Below are positions 10,501 through 22,570 of a DNA stretch of 64,000 nucleotides, in pieces. The number at the start of each line of letters is the position of its first letter. Position 1 is the first letter of the stretch. Origin of the DNA: Oreochromis niloticus (lineage: Eukaryota > Chordata > Actinopteri > Cichliformes > Cichlidae); assembly GCF_001858045.2 (NCBI RefSeq), contig NC_031967.2, forward strand, positions 32,705,102-32,769,101, written 5' to 3'. The notes under the pieces are model-generated. The model was not told the DNA's origin and did not search any database. It saw only the letters and a program-made list of their open reading frames with translations. The position numbers were made by a program, and so were the translations under genes.

Positions 10501-13500
10501 TGAACCAGGCTGGGAGTTTTTAAAAGCCTCAGGAATCTTTTGCAGGTGTTTAGAGTTAATTCGTTGATTCAGATGGTTAGGTTAATAGCTCGTTTAGAGA
10601 ACCTTTTCATGATATGCTAATTTTTTGAGATAGGAATTTTGGGTTTTCATGAGTTATGTATGCCAAAATCATCAATATTAAAACAATGAAAGGCTTGAAC
10701 TACTTCAGTTGTGTGTAATGAATCTAAAATATATGAAAGTCTAATGTTTATCAGTACATTACAGGAAATAATGAACTTTATCACAATATGCTAATTTTTT
10801 GAGAAGGACCTGTAGACTAGTAACACACATGAACATGCACGCAGCTAAGCTCCACGCATCGAAGCCTAAAACCTCAGTGTAAATCATTGTCTCAGGCCAA
10901 CAAACAGGGTTAGTAACAACTGAACCAAACTGTAAAGTTTCAGTTCAGTTTGTTGAGAATTCAATTAAAACAAAACCTCAAACATGAAAGTCCATAAAAT
11001 AGTTATTTGTGAAATGGGATTTCTCAGAAGTTATCCTCAAAGTTTACAGAGTTGGGCTTACCCAGGCAGCGTCGGGGTTAACCCTGGGTTTGCGTACATC
11101 ACCATGGTAACAGATAGTTCGAGATTAGAGATCAACAGGTTTGCCATGAACGCCTGCTGACTTGTAAATAAGTGTTATTTAACGGGTTAATGTTAAATAA
11201 CGTTATTTGGATTGTTGCACTATTTGGTAGTACAGGACCCTGGTCCACCTTAAACCACCTTAAAGGTGCATTCAGGGAGAGCAGTTGCTTGTGGTCTAGT
11301 AGGTAGATATAGATATAGATATATTTGTAGTTCAGTGTGAATGTTGAGGAGAGACAGAAGAAATGAGACTCGTTGTCACGCTTTATAAGAAAAGATGGGA
11401 GCAGATAGCTACATCTCTTATACACGGTATTATTACACACTCATTCCCAAAGTTACATCATGATCAGTCATGCTTACATGCCTGGTCACCACTAAAACAC
11501 TAATTTTGAGCTGGGAAGATTACAAAAAAAAAATCCTGATCATGTTACTTGAATAACATCTGATTTTTGCCTCGCTTGGTTTCCTGTCACTGTGTGCTTG
11601 TCCAGCAGAAATAAAGGAAAGAAGCTTCATTTTCTTTTAAAACGCAGCAGACGCGGCTCGTCTCGTGGACTCGAGTTATTTCGGAGCACGGGGTAGAAAA
11701 AGGGCAGACAGACTAATGCTTTCCTAGCATCCTCCCGACCGATCGTCATGATTAACAAACCCGATCGGTGTCTGACAAAACAGCCACTTAAGAGTTTCCA
11801 CTCGCACTGTTTTCTAACAGCCTTTCGTGCTGCCCCGACTTCACTTCAACTTTCATTTCCACCAGTTCAGGAAGTGCAGCTCGTTTCAGAATAGTCAAAA
11901 ATCAAAAAGAGAAAGCATGAGTTAATTAAAATGTGTGATTTCAGGGCACACTTAGACCGTCTCACTCTGCACGTAGATGTTTGCCATCGTCTTTGTTTGC
12001 CTTGCTGAGATCAGTGAGCTTGTTTTTGTTTACAGCCCCGTGCTGCTCGGAGGTCGTGTTTGTCTGTGACTTTACAAGGCGTTAGCAGCATCACCATCAT
12101 CATCATCATCATACCCCTCGCACGGTTTCTCCCTGCTGGTGTAATTTAATCCTCAGTTTCTAGCAGGACTGCAGGGTTATATGTCAGTGTTATTCAGAAG
12201 TGTTTTTATTGCACTGTCACGTAAACACAGCCCTGCTTTCACATCCACGCTGTGCTACAAATCTGCCAAAATGCACTTCACATAAATTCAGTGCTTCTGT
12301 CTTTTAAAAAATGTTATTCTACTGCAGCTCAAACACAAAACAAAATCAACAGGACAGTGCTTTCACTTTATGTTATGTTACTTTAAACTTCTTTGCAGGC
12401 TTGCCCTGAGTGGAAGTACAGAAGCAAACTGCACTGCTAAGAAAACAGCTCAGCTCTCAACAGGGGGAAAAAATGTTGAATATCTATAATATGATATGGA
12501 CTGGGTAATGTGTGAGGACAGAAAGGATGCCACATCAGGATCAACCTACAGAAAACTGTGGGGTGGTAGAGTTGTGTGAGGACATCAGGCTCTCAGGCCA
12601 CCCTCATGAACTCTGTTTCTGATTGTTTGGTGAGAGACATTCACACCAGTGTCCTGCTGGAGGTCATTTTGTAGCTCTGGAAGTGCTCATTCTGTTGCAG
12701 CAAACCTTCCTCGCAATGGCCATCCGGGAGGGATTAGACTACCTGTGTGACCTCTGTAGGGTCCAGTTATGGCCTGATGATGATGGGGGTTCAAATTTGA
12801 TTAACTGTGCAGTCCTTGTCTGTAGACTTTGAAAGCAGAGGGGCGTATGAAGTGGGACTAATGTTTCAGTCACGTTAGAGCTATAAAAACAGGACTACAG
12901 CCTCGTTGCAACAATAGAAATTAGTGGTTGCTCAGCAATTGAAAACGGTTATAGCGACCAGAGGTGTGCAACACCCTCAGCTTCCGGGTCACCACTTTCA
13001 GTCACAGAGCAGTTGCACAGCAGGTCTCCTGGTTTTAGGCAACTTGTCTCCAAACAGTCACAGTCAGATTCAGGCAGTGACTCTCAGACCGATGAAGTTT
13101 GCAAATAATTGCTGTCTAATGGACAAACACTGCAGTCAGCCTGATTCAGTTGTGCCAGTGAGCGCAGCTCATGTGCATCATGTTTCTTTGCAGTAGTGGG
13201 TTTGACTCGACCAGTTTGCAGCTGGTTTTGTTCTGGTTATGCTGCCATGAGCTTGTGTAATTTTTGTGGTTAAGTTGTCATTGCAGAAGCTGCGTCACAA
13301 TTCGTGGAGGGATTTTTGAAAATGTTTTAAATTTCTGCCTTAAATCTGTGACGTTCTGATCAGACTCGTTTGTTAACTGACAGTAAGCTTTGAGCAGCTG
13401 TGACACAATCAATCCAACTTGCCCCTGTTCAGTCACAAACTGATGGCAATAAAATAAGACTGCTATCTTGATGAATAAAAGTTGCTCTGACGACCTGGGC

Positions 13501-16500
13501 GGCCCTGTGTAACAAATACTTCAGAGGAAACAAGACTGCTAACTTTTTGCACACATGGGGAATAATTGTGGTCATGTGTCTGTGTCTGGACCCTAAAGTC
13601 CAGAGTTCTCAGTGTCAAGAAGGCATCTTCTCTTTTTACATGTATAGATCGCCATGGTAACTAATGCTGAACACACAAACTGGACCGCAGCAGGTTATGT
13701 TCAAGTTATGCAACACTGTCCCTCTAGATTGATGGAATGTGTTGCACTCACTTTAGTCAGCTTTCACATTTTGGGTATCAATAAAATTGCTTTTCAGCAT
13801 GTTTTTAAACGGTTACATATATGTAGAAGTGATTAATGGGGCTCGTCAGTGTGCAGAGGAAAATAAAATGCAAAAACCGAGGATGTGAAGCGAGAAACAC
13901 AGCTGCAGCAAGCAGATGGCTGAAAGTCCGGCAGAGCAGAGAGAAAACAGAGCAGGAAAAACTAGAAACTTTGAGGAGGAAATTAGGAAATTATCATCAT
14001 TTTTCATTAAAACAAAAACACTGACTGCAAGTTGTTACACGTCCAAAATAATATGAAAATGTTCAGGAAAAAATAAATAAAATAAAACATTCATTCTTTT
14101 CCTTGTTTTAATTCTTTTCTTGCAGGGCGCCAATGCCTCTGCCTTGGAAAAGGAGATTGGACCGGAACAGTTTCCCGTAAATGAACACTACTTTGGCTTG
14201 GTTAATGTAAGTATGTAGTGGTGGCCGTGCACCTGTTTACCTGCTGCAGACTGCAGAGCACAGCCAACAGCTACTAATCATGTCCGTCTGTTTGAAGATT
14301 CACACCGGATGTTTAGTTGTCAGGCCACTTCTTTAGTACTGCCGTGCCTTATTTGGTGTAAACAAGCAGTAAACGTGCCCTCCTGTAAATCCCCTGGCCT
14401 TCTCTCTGTTCCTTTTTCCTTCTAGTTTGGAAACACCTGCTACTGTAACTCAGTGCTGCAGGCTCTGTATTTCTGTCGACCGTTCAGGGAGAAGGTGCTG
14501 GCGTACAAGGTAAGTAATGAGAGATGAACTGTTGAGATAAAACCTGACAGAATGCAAACACAGCTAAATGCCATATTGATATGAAAGACTGGGTTGTATT
14601 AGAGGGTTACACGTTTAGGTTTTCATAAAAAGCAGATGTTTAAATTGAGCCAAATCTGGTGCTTGGTTTGTGGTGCAATGGTTCTCATAGGTTTTCATCT
14701 GGTATACCAATAAAGCCATTTGATAGCCTCAAGTGCCTGTTTTTTAGCATCACTTCTTGTTTGAATGTGTTCATTTGAGCTTATTTTAACTCATTTTTAT
14801 TTCGATCTGGATTACTTAGAAGCCTTCCTTCCAAATATTGACTTAGTTCCTGTAGGACGGCTATCAAACTGCAAAATTACACCGGGGCTCCACAGCCTTG
14901 ATTTTCTGTAGGGATGGGTATCGTTTAGGTTTTATCCGATACCGGTGCCAAACCGGTACTTTTGAAACGATGCCGGTGCTTAAACTGTGCTCGAACCGGT
15001 GCTTAAAGAATGGAGAACACAAACTTTGTCCAGAAACCTCTCATGTTCAGCTGGTTTTTTTGTAAAAAGATAACAATGTTAGCCTTTTCTGCAGCTATAG
15101 GGCATATATGGTCTCACTCTTGGCTGGAAGCAGTGCTTAAACAATGGGAAAACACAAACTTTGCCCAAAAACCTCTCATGTTTAGCTGTTTCCCACTTTT
15201 TCTTTGGTCATTTTAGCCTTTTTGGCCAGGGTGAAGGGAGTATCTGCCATCAAACAAGAAGACAGCTGCATGTAACTACGACGGTGTTTGCTAGTTCACC
15301 TTACGTGCATTAATGTAATAACGTGGTTAGCCTACTCAACGTAAATTACACACGAACAACATTAAGCACGCAGAGAAGAACGGCTGCTGCTGCCATCATC
15401 ATCATTTCTGCTACGCTGACAGGGCTAGGGGCCAGGACTCTCCTCTTTGGGTTTTTGGGGGATGTTGCTAACTCCGGGTCCGATAACAGGCACCACACCC
15501 GCAGTAGGTACGGTGCATTTCTTGGCTTTAAAAAAAACCCTCGCTATGCGTCGCCAGGTGTTTCATCAGATTCGAGGTGTTACCTCCTTTGCACAGTATC
15601 ACCTTAAAGCACTTTTTTCAGGCTGCTGAGTTTGCATCTTTTGCTGTGAAGTACAGCCAGACTTTGACCGCTTCGCCTTGGGCATTTTTAATCGGTAGCT
15701 CTGCTCTAAAAGAACGTACGTACCTGGGCCCGCCTACTATCCTTGGAAAGGTAAAATGATTGGCTAGAATCCAAAGTGTATGACATCTCAGGAAAATAAA
15801 GCACCGAAATGTGCGCTGCTTTTCAGTCTGGTTACTACCGTTTATGTCAGAACCGGTGCCATACCGGTACCCATCCCTAATTTTCTGTAGCAGCATAACA
15901 TGAATTCAAACAGTTGAGTTGAGTCCTCTATTGCAAAAAATGTGATGCAAGCAATGAGTGCCCTCATGAGTGCAGACTGACTAAATTGCACTATGTTGGC
16001 AGTTTATCCCATGTTGGATGTTGACTATAGGCTGGGAGGTCAGTTCCTTGATCATTAGTATGCAAATTCTCATGACCATTGATCAACAACCACTGATCAA
16101 TGGCCATGAGTCCCACTCACAGAGAGTTGGGGAATGGCTTCAATCACAGCATTGTAAGATGGTGAAAGATGTACCCTTAGGCCCCCTCCTCGATTCAGAG
16201 ATGGTCTTTCCCTTTTCATGTAAATGGCCTCCTTGACTCCGCGCTCAAACCAGCGTTCCTCCCTGTCCAGGATGTGTACATCCTCATCATTAAAAGATGA
16301 TTCAGTGGGCTGGTTTCAGTCATTATGCAAATGTACTGTTTGTAAGATTGGGGAAACCTTCAGTCTCAGCTGACAACAGGTTTCCCCAGAAGTCATTTGG
16401 ATGAGTGACGAAACGTTTCTCCCACTGAAAACGCTACGTCCAGATGAACAGAATCAACTTTGGGGGATTTCCTTACCTGGATGATTGAGAATGCATCAAG

Positions 16501-19500
16501 ACGTTGACTTATTATCTGAACTTCTAAGTATGTTTTTGGTTTGTTGAGCTGGCAGCCATAATTTTAGCTGACGCTTTCAAAAAGGATTGACGGGCTTGAA
16601 GGATTTGGAAATGTGACTGCATACAAAAATGATATTGACAGTGTGTTTTTATGTTTTCACTGAACATTTGCAGGTTTTGCAGGAGAAGAATCCTGCCTTC
16701 TTAGGTTAAGATTTAGATTAATTGAGGATTCATTGTGGTTTCAAAGTATCTGTTGACCTACCTGTAACCCTGTCATTGCTCATTACTTTCTTTGCTATAG
16801 TTCACGAAACATCACTTCCATAGATTAGATCAAGTATCAAGGTTCAGGCTAGTATAGCACGATAAGATAATGTTAAACTATCTCTGAGTTGCTGAGGCTT
16901 TTACAGTGTAACGCTGACTATCTCCGTCCTCTTCTTTTTCTCTTCAGGTTCAGCCTCGCCGTAAAGAGTCCCTGCTCACCTGCTTAGCTGACCTGTTCAA
17001 CAGCATTGCCACACAGAAGAAGAAAGTCGGCGTTATCCCGCCCAAGAAATTCATCTCACGGCTGAGAAAGGAAAATGGTAAGTGACTCAGCATGATGCTG
17101 AACTTTGTTTTTCCTTTTTTTCAGAAGTGAATATTCGTTGAAGTCGACCGCTTCGCCTCTGCAGCTCTGCCAGATTGTGCAGCTGCTGTTTCTGTACGAA
17201 ATAAGAAAAAAAATGTAGAAGTAAAATCGGAGACTTTCTTCCGTCAGTCGCTTGTTTTAACCCCACTTCCTCTCGCTATTGACGAGCACAGCTGAGGCTG
17301 GCGGGGGAGAAAGGGGATGAGGCAGATGGAGTGGGGAAAGGAAAAGAATGAGAGGAAGGGGAGGGTTATCGCAGCTGAAGAAATATAATTGTCAGCCAGA
17401 TCCTGAAGGGGAAAGCAGATGTAGGGGAAGACGACAGGCTCCTAATTGGCTATATTTCTCATTGCCAGCATGCTGATTGCTCTTTTTTCTTTGTTCTCTT
17501 TTCTTCTCACGTCCGTTATTTCTTATATTCCTCTTTCCACTTCTCTATTCTCATGCCTCTATATACTTTATGTTTTCTATTTATGTTTCGTTCTGCTTGC
17601 TATTTGTATTTTGTTCCTCTCAGAGCTGTTTGACAACTACATGCAGCAGGACGCCCACGAATTCCTCAACTACCTTCTCAACACCATCGCTGACCTTCTC
17701 CAGGAGGAGAAGAGCCAGGAGCGGCAGCAGAACGGAAAACTGGTTCAGAATGGAGGTGGAGGAGTGGGAGGAGGAGGGGGAGTAGGAGGAGGCGGTAGCG
17801 AGGGAGGAGGAGGAGGAGGTGGAGAAGGGGAAGGAGGGAAGGAGACGCAGCAGACCTGGGTGCACGAGATCTTCCAAGGAACCCTGACCAACGAGACGCG
17901 CTGCCTCAACTGTGAAGCTGTGAGTGCTCGAGTACTCGAGTTTGAACTGCAGATGACTATAAGAAGATGGGCGTGGCTTTAAACCTGAATTCTTTTTAAT
18001 GTCAGGCTTTCTTTGAGTTATCTGGTTCTCTAAAACCTGAAACCCCAGTCAGAGATGATGATGGTGTGAAGAAGTATGATGATGGGGGTTATCAAATTTC
18101 TGTGTTAAAGCAGGGCTTCCTGTGGGCTCATGTAAAAAGGAACACTTCCCAGGTTATATGACTCTTCTTCTGCACAAAATGATCCCTCCGAGTGTCACGT
18201 CCTGCAGTCAGAGACATGATCAGATGACGATAAAATAGTGTCAAATCTCCAAAGAACACAGAACAGAAGAATGCAACAGCATTGCAAATGAGATTAGCAC
18301 ACAGAGGGGCGAAATAAACTTTTGAAGTTAAATATTTTATCACCGAGCACACTCTCAGTGCTGCTGTTCATTTCTGACGACTGCAACCTGGCAGTGCACA
18401 ATCAGTGGTTCAATCAGTGGTTTCAGTAAGGTACAGATTGACAACTTGCCCATATTAAATAGAATCAATATGACACTTAGAATATGCTGTAAATAAACAA
18501 ATGGGTGAAAACGTCACAGTTACAAATGATTTTAACCCAAAAGTCTGAACCTGCGTTCAGTCTATGTTAGCGCGGTGCTTTAAAAGAAGAGCCTCTTGTA
18601 ACACAGAGAACTCACTTTAACCTCGACCTGGCTCTCAGTCTGCGTGTAAAACACTGAGTATTTATTTTGATCTTAATATTCCACATTGCTCATTTAACCG
18701 ATCAGGTCATTAATGCCGTTGTCATAACGACACACCATGTGACCTTGTGCGTTTGCCTTTTGCTTTTGTTTCAGGTGAGCAGCAAAGACGAGGACTTCCT
18801 GGATCTGTCTGTGGATGTGGAGCAGAACACGTCGATCACGCACTGTCTCAGGTACGCCGAATGTATTGGCGATCAAAATATAAATAAATAAATAAAACAA
18901 CGATTAAATGACGCTGGCTGATCTTGGTGACGGCGTTTGTTTCTGCTCATCAGGGGCTTCAGTAACACAGAGACGTTATGCAGTGAATACAAGTATTACT
19001 GTGAGCAGTGTCGCAGCAAACAGGAAGCCCAGAAAAGGTGAGTGACATCATCATCATCATGCGATTTTTTTCCGATTTTCTTTCATCACCTTTTGTTTTT
19101 ACTCCTCTTAGACCAGTTCTGTTACCTGACCTTCAGATAGCGCACAGAGCTCTTACCAGGGAACTCTTTAACAAAGGCTTTTCCCCCTGATTGTTAAATG
19201 CATATATTTCATGCTGTAGGATCTGCTGGTCTCAGCAGGTTTTCAGATGGTGCAGAGAAGCTACTGTAAACAATGAAATCCAGTATGAAAAGGTCTCTGA
19301 CGGCCCCCAAATTAAAAACAAGTGCCAAAAACGTGTTTCTTTACTTTATTGTGAAGTAAATGAACATTGATGGCATTTCTGATGATGCAGGATGAAAATA
19401 CTGAACGTTTTGTCAGCTATTGCTGCTCACAGGCAGCAGCATTTCTGAATGTAAGTAACTGAAGGGCATTTTACATCCTTTATCAATGAGCCGCTGCCAT

Positions 19501-22500
19501 AGACGACGTGCTGCCGACATCAAAGTCTGAATATTAGTGGCACAGCGTTATTTCCAGTGACTAAAGCATAATCTTTAACCACCTGCTTTTCCACTGTTTA
19601 ACCGTGTCAGCTATTTCCAGCCTCATGTCATGTGGAGCATGGCTGGCGAGCGTGTCAGCGATGCACTCAGAGAGAGTGTGTGTGTGTGTGGGCTTGTGTC
19701 GTGGTCGTGCAAAAAATCCTACTTGCATTTTTTTTTTTTTTTTTTTTTTTTTTTTGGCAGATTATGAGTCTGACAGGCACTCTGGTCACTATGCAGTTCA
19801 GTGTGTCCTGAGTGTGTGTGTGTGTCTGTGTGTTAAGCATATCCAAGATTTCGCTGTAATTTTTTTTTGTCTTCTGTTTTTGTGCACAATATGGGGCGAC
19901 TAAAGTACATAAAGCATTTTGTTGACATGGAAAACTCTTGCTGAGGTGGTCGAGTCTGACAGAAAATCATAATTGCAGCTTTTGAAACGCCACGCATTTG
20001 TTGAACTTTTCAGAAAAGCTACGTTTGTCACTCATTACTAGACTTTCCATCTTGGCTAAGCTCTGAAATAAACCCAGCATAGCCTGAAGGGGAGAGTTTA
20101 AGGTTTTAACCCTGAAAACCTGAGCCGTTAAATTAATTTATTATTTTTTTTAAACTGCAGTGCTTATTAAACCTTCGGATGAATTTTAAAAAAAAAAGGA
20201 ATTAAATGTCAGGTTTTTTGTTTTTATATCATTTTGGTAGATCTGATGCATTGTGCAATCTATCGCTCCAAGCTTAATTTAAATAAATTAAGCTTGGGTT
20301 TAAGAGTCCCTGATGATAAAGCGGTCTCACAAGCTCACGTATCAAACATGGTGCAGTTATAGTGTAAGATAAACATACATCTGTAGAAACGACAAAACCA
20401 ACTTGTTCAAAAGTAAGTGATGTTGGGAGCCATAACTGCAGTTAGATTTAAATTTTAATTAGTTATATATTCTTAGTAGTGGTAGAAGCACCTTTAGGCG
20501 TAATCAGAAGCTCTCGGGGGCATGCTTGAGGTTTTGTTACACGTAAAATTGAAACATATCAGACAGTCATAAGTCTTTAAATAAACTGTAATTTGTTCAA
20601 TAAAAATCTAAGATGAGTCACTTGTTTTTATTCCATCAGAGTTATATCAGTCTATCATCGCTGAAGCATGAACTCGTGCATTTTATCAGCTGACTCAGTT
20701 CAGAGCAGCTGCCGTGTCACTGCACGATCACCAAACACTGGTTTTCCATGAATACTGATGTTTGAGTTTTGATAAACCCAGCGCTGGCGGCGCAGGGCTG
20801 TAGTGCTTTGCAGAAACAGATTAAAAGACTGCGTGAGTGCATGTGGAACGCACTGTAGGAGTGGTTATCACAGCCTGTAGCTGTCACACAGCTGTAAGTG
20901 CAGTACAACCACTTGAAAGTTTCTCTGAGCGGACAAATTTGTTCCATTAGACGGTACCCCTGAAACCACATCTGATGTTGCTATAGCAACCATTGTCTTC
21001 CTGTTACATTCTGAGAAGTTCGTCATGGGCGTCAGTCTAATGCGAAGTCTATTATTAACTGCTGAACAGCAGCTGGACGTCCCTCTGTCAGTGTTGCCCT
21101 TTGATATGAGTTTCTTTTTTTCTTCTTCTCTGCTCGCGATGGCGTCCGTCGTACGGCGCCACGTGTTTTTTAAATACGTACCAGCAAATGTTTTTGAGAG
21201 CCCGCTAAGTGCACCAAGCACCATCCATTAGCTTGAAAGGCCCATGCCGACACCAGCGTCTGCAGCGTGCATTAACGCAGAGCAGCACAAACTAAAAAGG
21301 TTCTCCCAAATTAGAGGGAGGAACACAAAACGTGCTCCTTGTTCCTGGCAGGAGGTCTGTGGACCGGCGTGGAAAGCTTTCAGCCTCTCGGGTTTTGTCG
21401 GGGAAAGATCGATCGTACTGTGCGCCTTTTTGTGTTTCTTCTTTTTGTAATTTCGAAATGAAAAGGTTTTTTTTTTTTTTTCCATCCAACAATTCAGTCT
21501 TCAAAGATAAAGATTTTTCTGCTCATCTCTCTCACTCAGGATGAGGGTAAAGAAGCTACCCATGATCCTCGCCCTCCACCTAAAGCGCTTTAAATACATG
21601 GACCAGCTGCACCGCTACACCAAACTGTCCTATCGCGTCGTCTTCCCTCTGGAGCTCCGCCTCTTCAACACGTCCGGGGACGCAACCAACCCAGATCGTT
21701 TGTACGACCTGGTGGCTGTCGTCGTGCACTGTGGCAGGTGGGGTTTATTATTTTATTTCACTTTAATTTTTTGTTTAGAACTTGATGTAAAAGTTTGCAG
21801 CTGCGTAAGTGGAAGACGTGCAGTAGAGCTCAAACTAGTCTAGTTTGTGTTGTATGGTTAAAAATGAGCAGATCGAACTTGTAAACAGTCTTGTTGAAAT
21901 GAGTCATTTAGTCTTCATAACAGTCCGAGGAGCAGACACTGTTCATATTATATGTGAGTAATTTGCTGAATGATTATAAAACCATTTAATAGTTATCAGA
22001 GTTTCATGTGTTTCTATATTGCATATAAATGGCACCCCTCCCCCAACCTAACCCCATGAGGTCCAGCATATGATTGGTTGTTGTATTTCACCTTAAAAAA
22101 CAGTTTACCTTGCCTAGTTTGGTCTTATTATTTAAACGATTAAACAACCGAAACCAAGTCAAGTTGAGCTGAGTAGGCATTAGTGAAATAGGCTAAAACT
22201 GTTCGTGGCACTCCAAAAAGTAGTTCCTGTCCACTCACAAACAGAGGGCCACATCACAGGCCTGACACCTTCAGGGTTTAGCAACTGCATTGCAATCAGC
22301 CTTTGAAGGCTTTTTGGCAGCAACTGTGACAAAAACCCGAAACATCTACACTACACACTAAAAACATGCGAAATGTCACAAATCTTCAAACTCGCTGTTG
22401 ATATTGCTTTGTCTTTCACACCCTTCCCTTCTTCCTCAGTAACCAAATGTGTGTTGCCATATAAATTTTCTGATTGGTTGACATGGTGTATTTTTCCACT

Positions 22501-22537
22501 AATAGGAAAACAAGTTTTCTCAGGACATCATGTTTTT

Positions 22538-22570
<33 letters not shown>

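Larger units (their letters stand above)
9214..10812 (-). mobile_element. Tc1-family DNA transposon with long IR/DR ends, TA-flanked
   Basis: 1599 bp bounded by TA on both sides. The terminal inverted repeats are about 201 bp each (9214-9414 and 10612-10812), starting CAGGTCCTTCTCAAAAAATT, with a single mismatch noticed between the two arms. Each arm carries the motif CTCAAAAAATTAGCATAT at its outer and inner end, the IR/DR layout of Sleeping Beauty-type Tc1 elements. A broken transposase lies inside on the minus strand. It is inserted in usp12 intron 1. Confidence 0.93.
7519..14125 (+). other. usp12 intron 1
   Basis: 6.6 kb. The 5' part (7519-7900) is GC-rich and continues the promoter region. 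It then contains the Tc1 element (9214-10812), a repeat fragment (about 12560-12810) and a diverged dispersed repeat (about 12920-13480). No further exon was seen. Confidence 0.8.
14510..16947 (+). other. usp12 intron 3
   Basis: 2.4 kb, largely occupied by the hAT-type element (14909-15879) and the Penelope-like remnant (about 16028-16470). Intron 2 (14207-14425) is short with nothing notable. Confidence 0.85.

Noticed and set aside
9584..10567. Plus-strand ORFs of 95-141 codons within the Tc1 element
   Set aside because: They are antisense shadows of the transposase pseudogene.
15323..15896. ORFs of 60-94 codons inside the 14909-15879 element as a transposase
   Set aside because: They are short, overlap on both strands and lack the hAT catalytic or dimerisation signatures.
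17620..17877. Ser-rich ORF antisense to usp12 exon 5
   Set aside because: It is the shadow of the glycine/purine tract of the real exon on the other strand.
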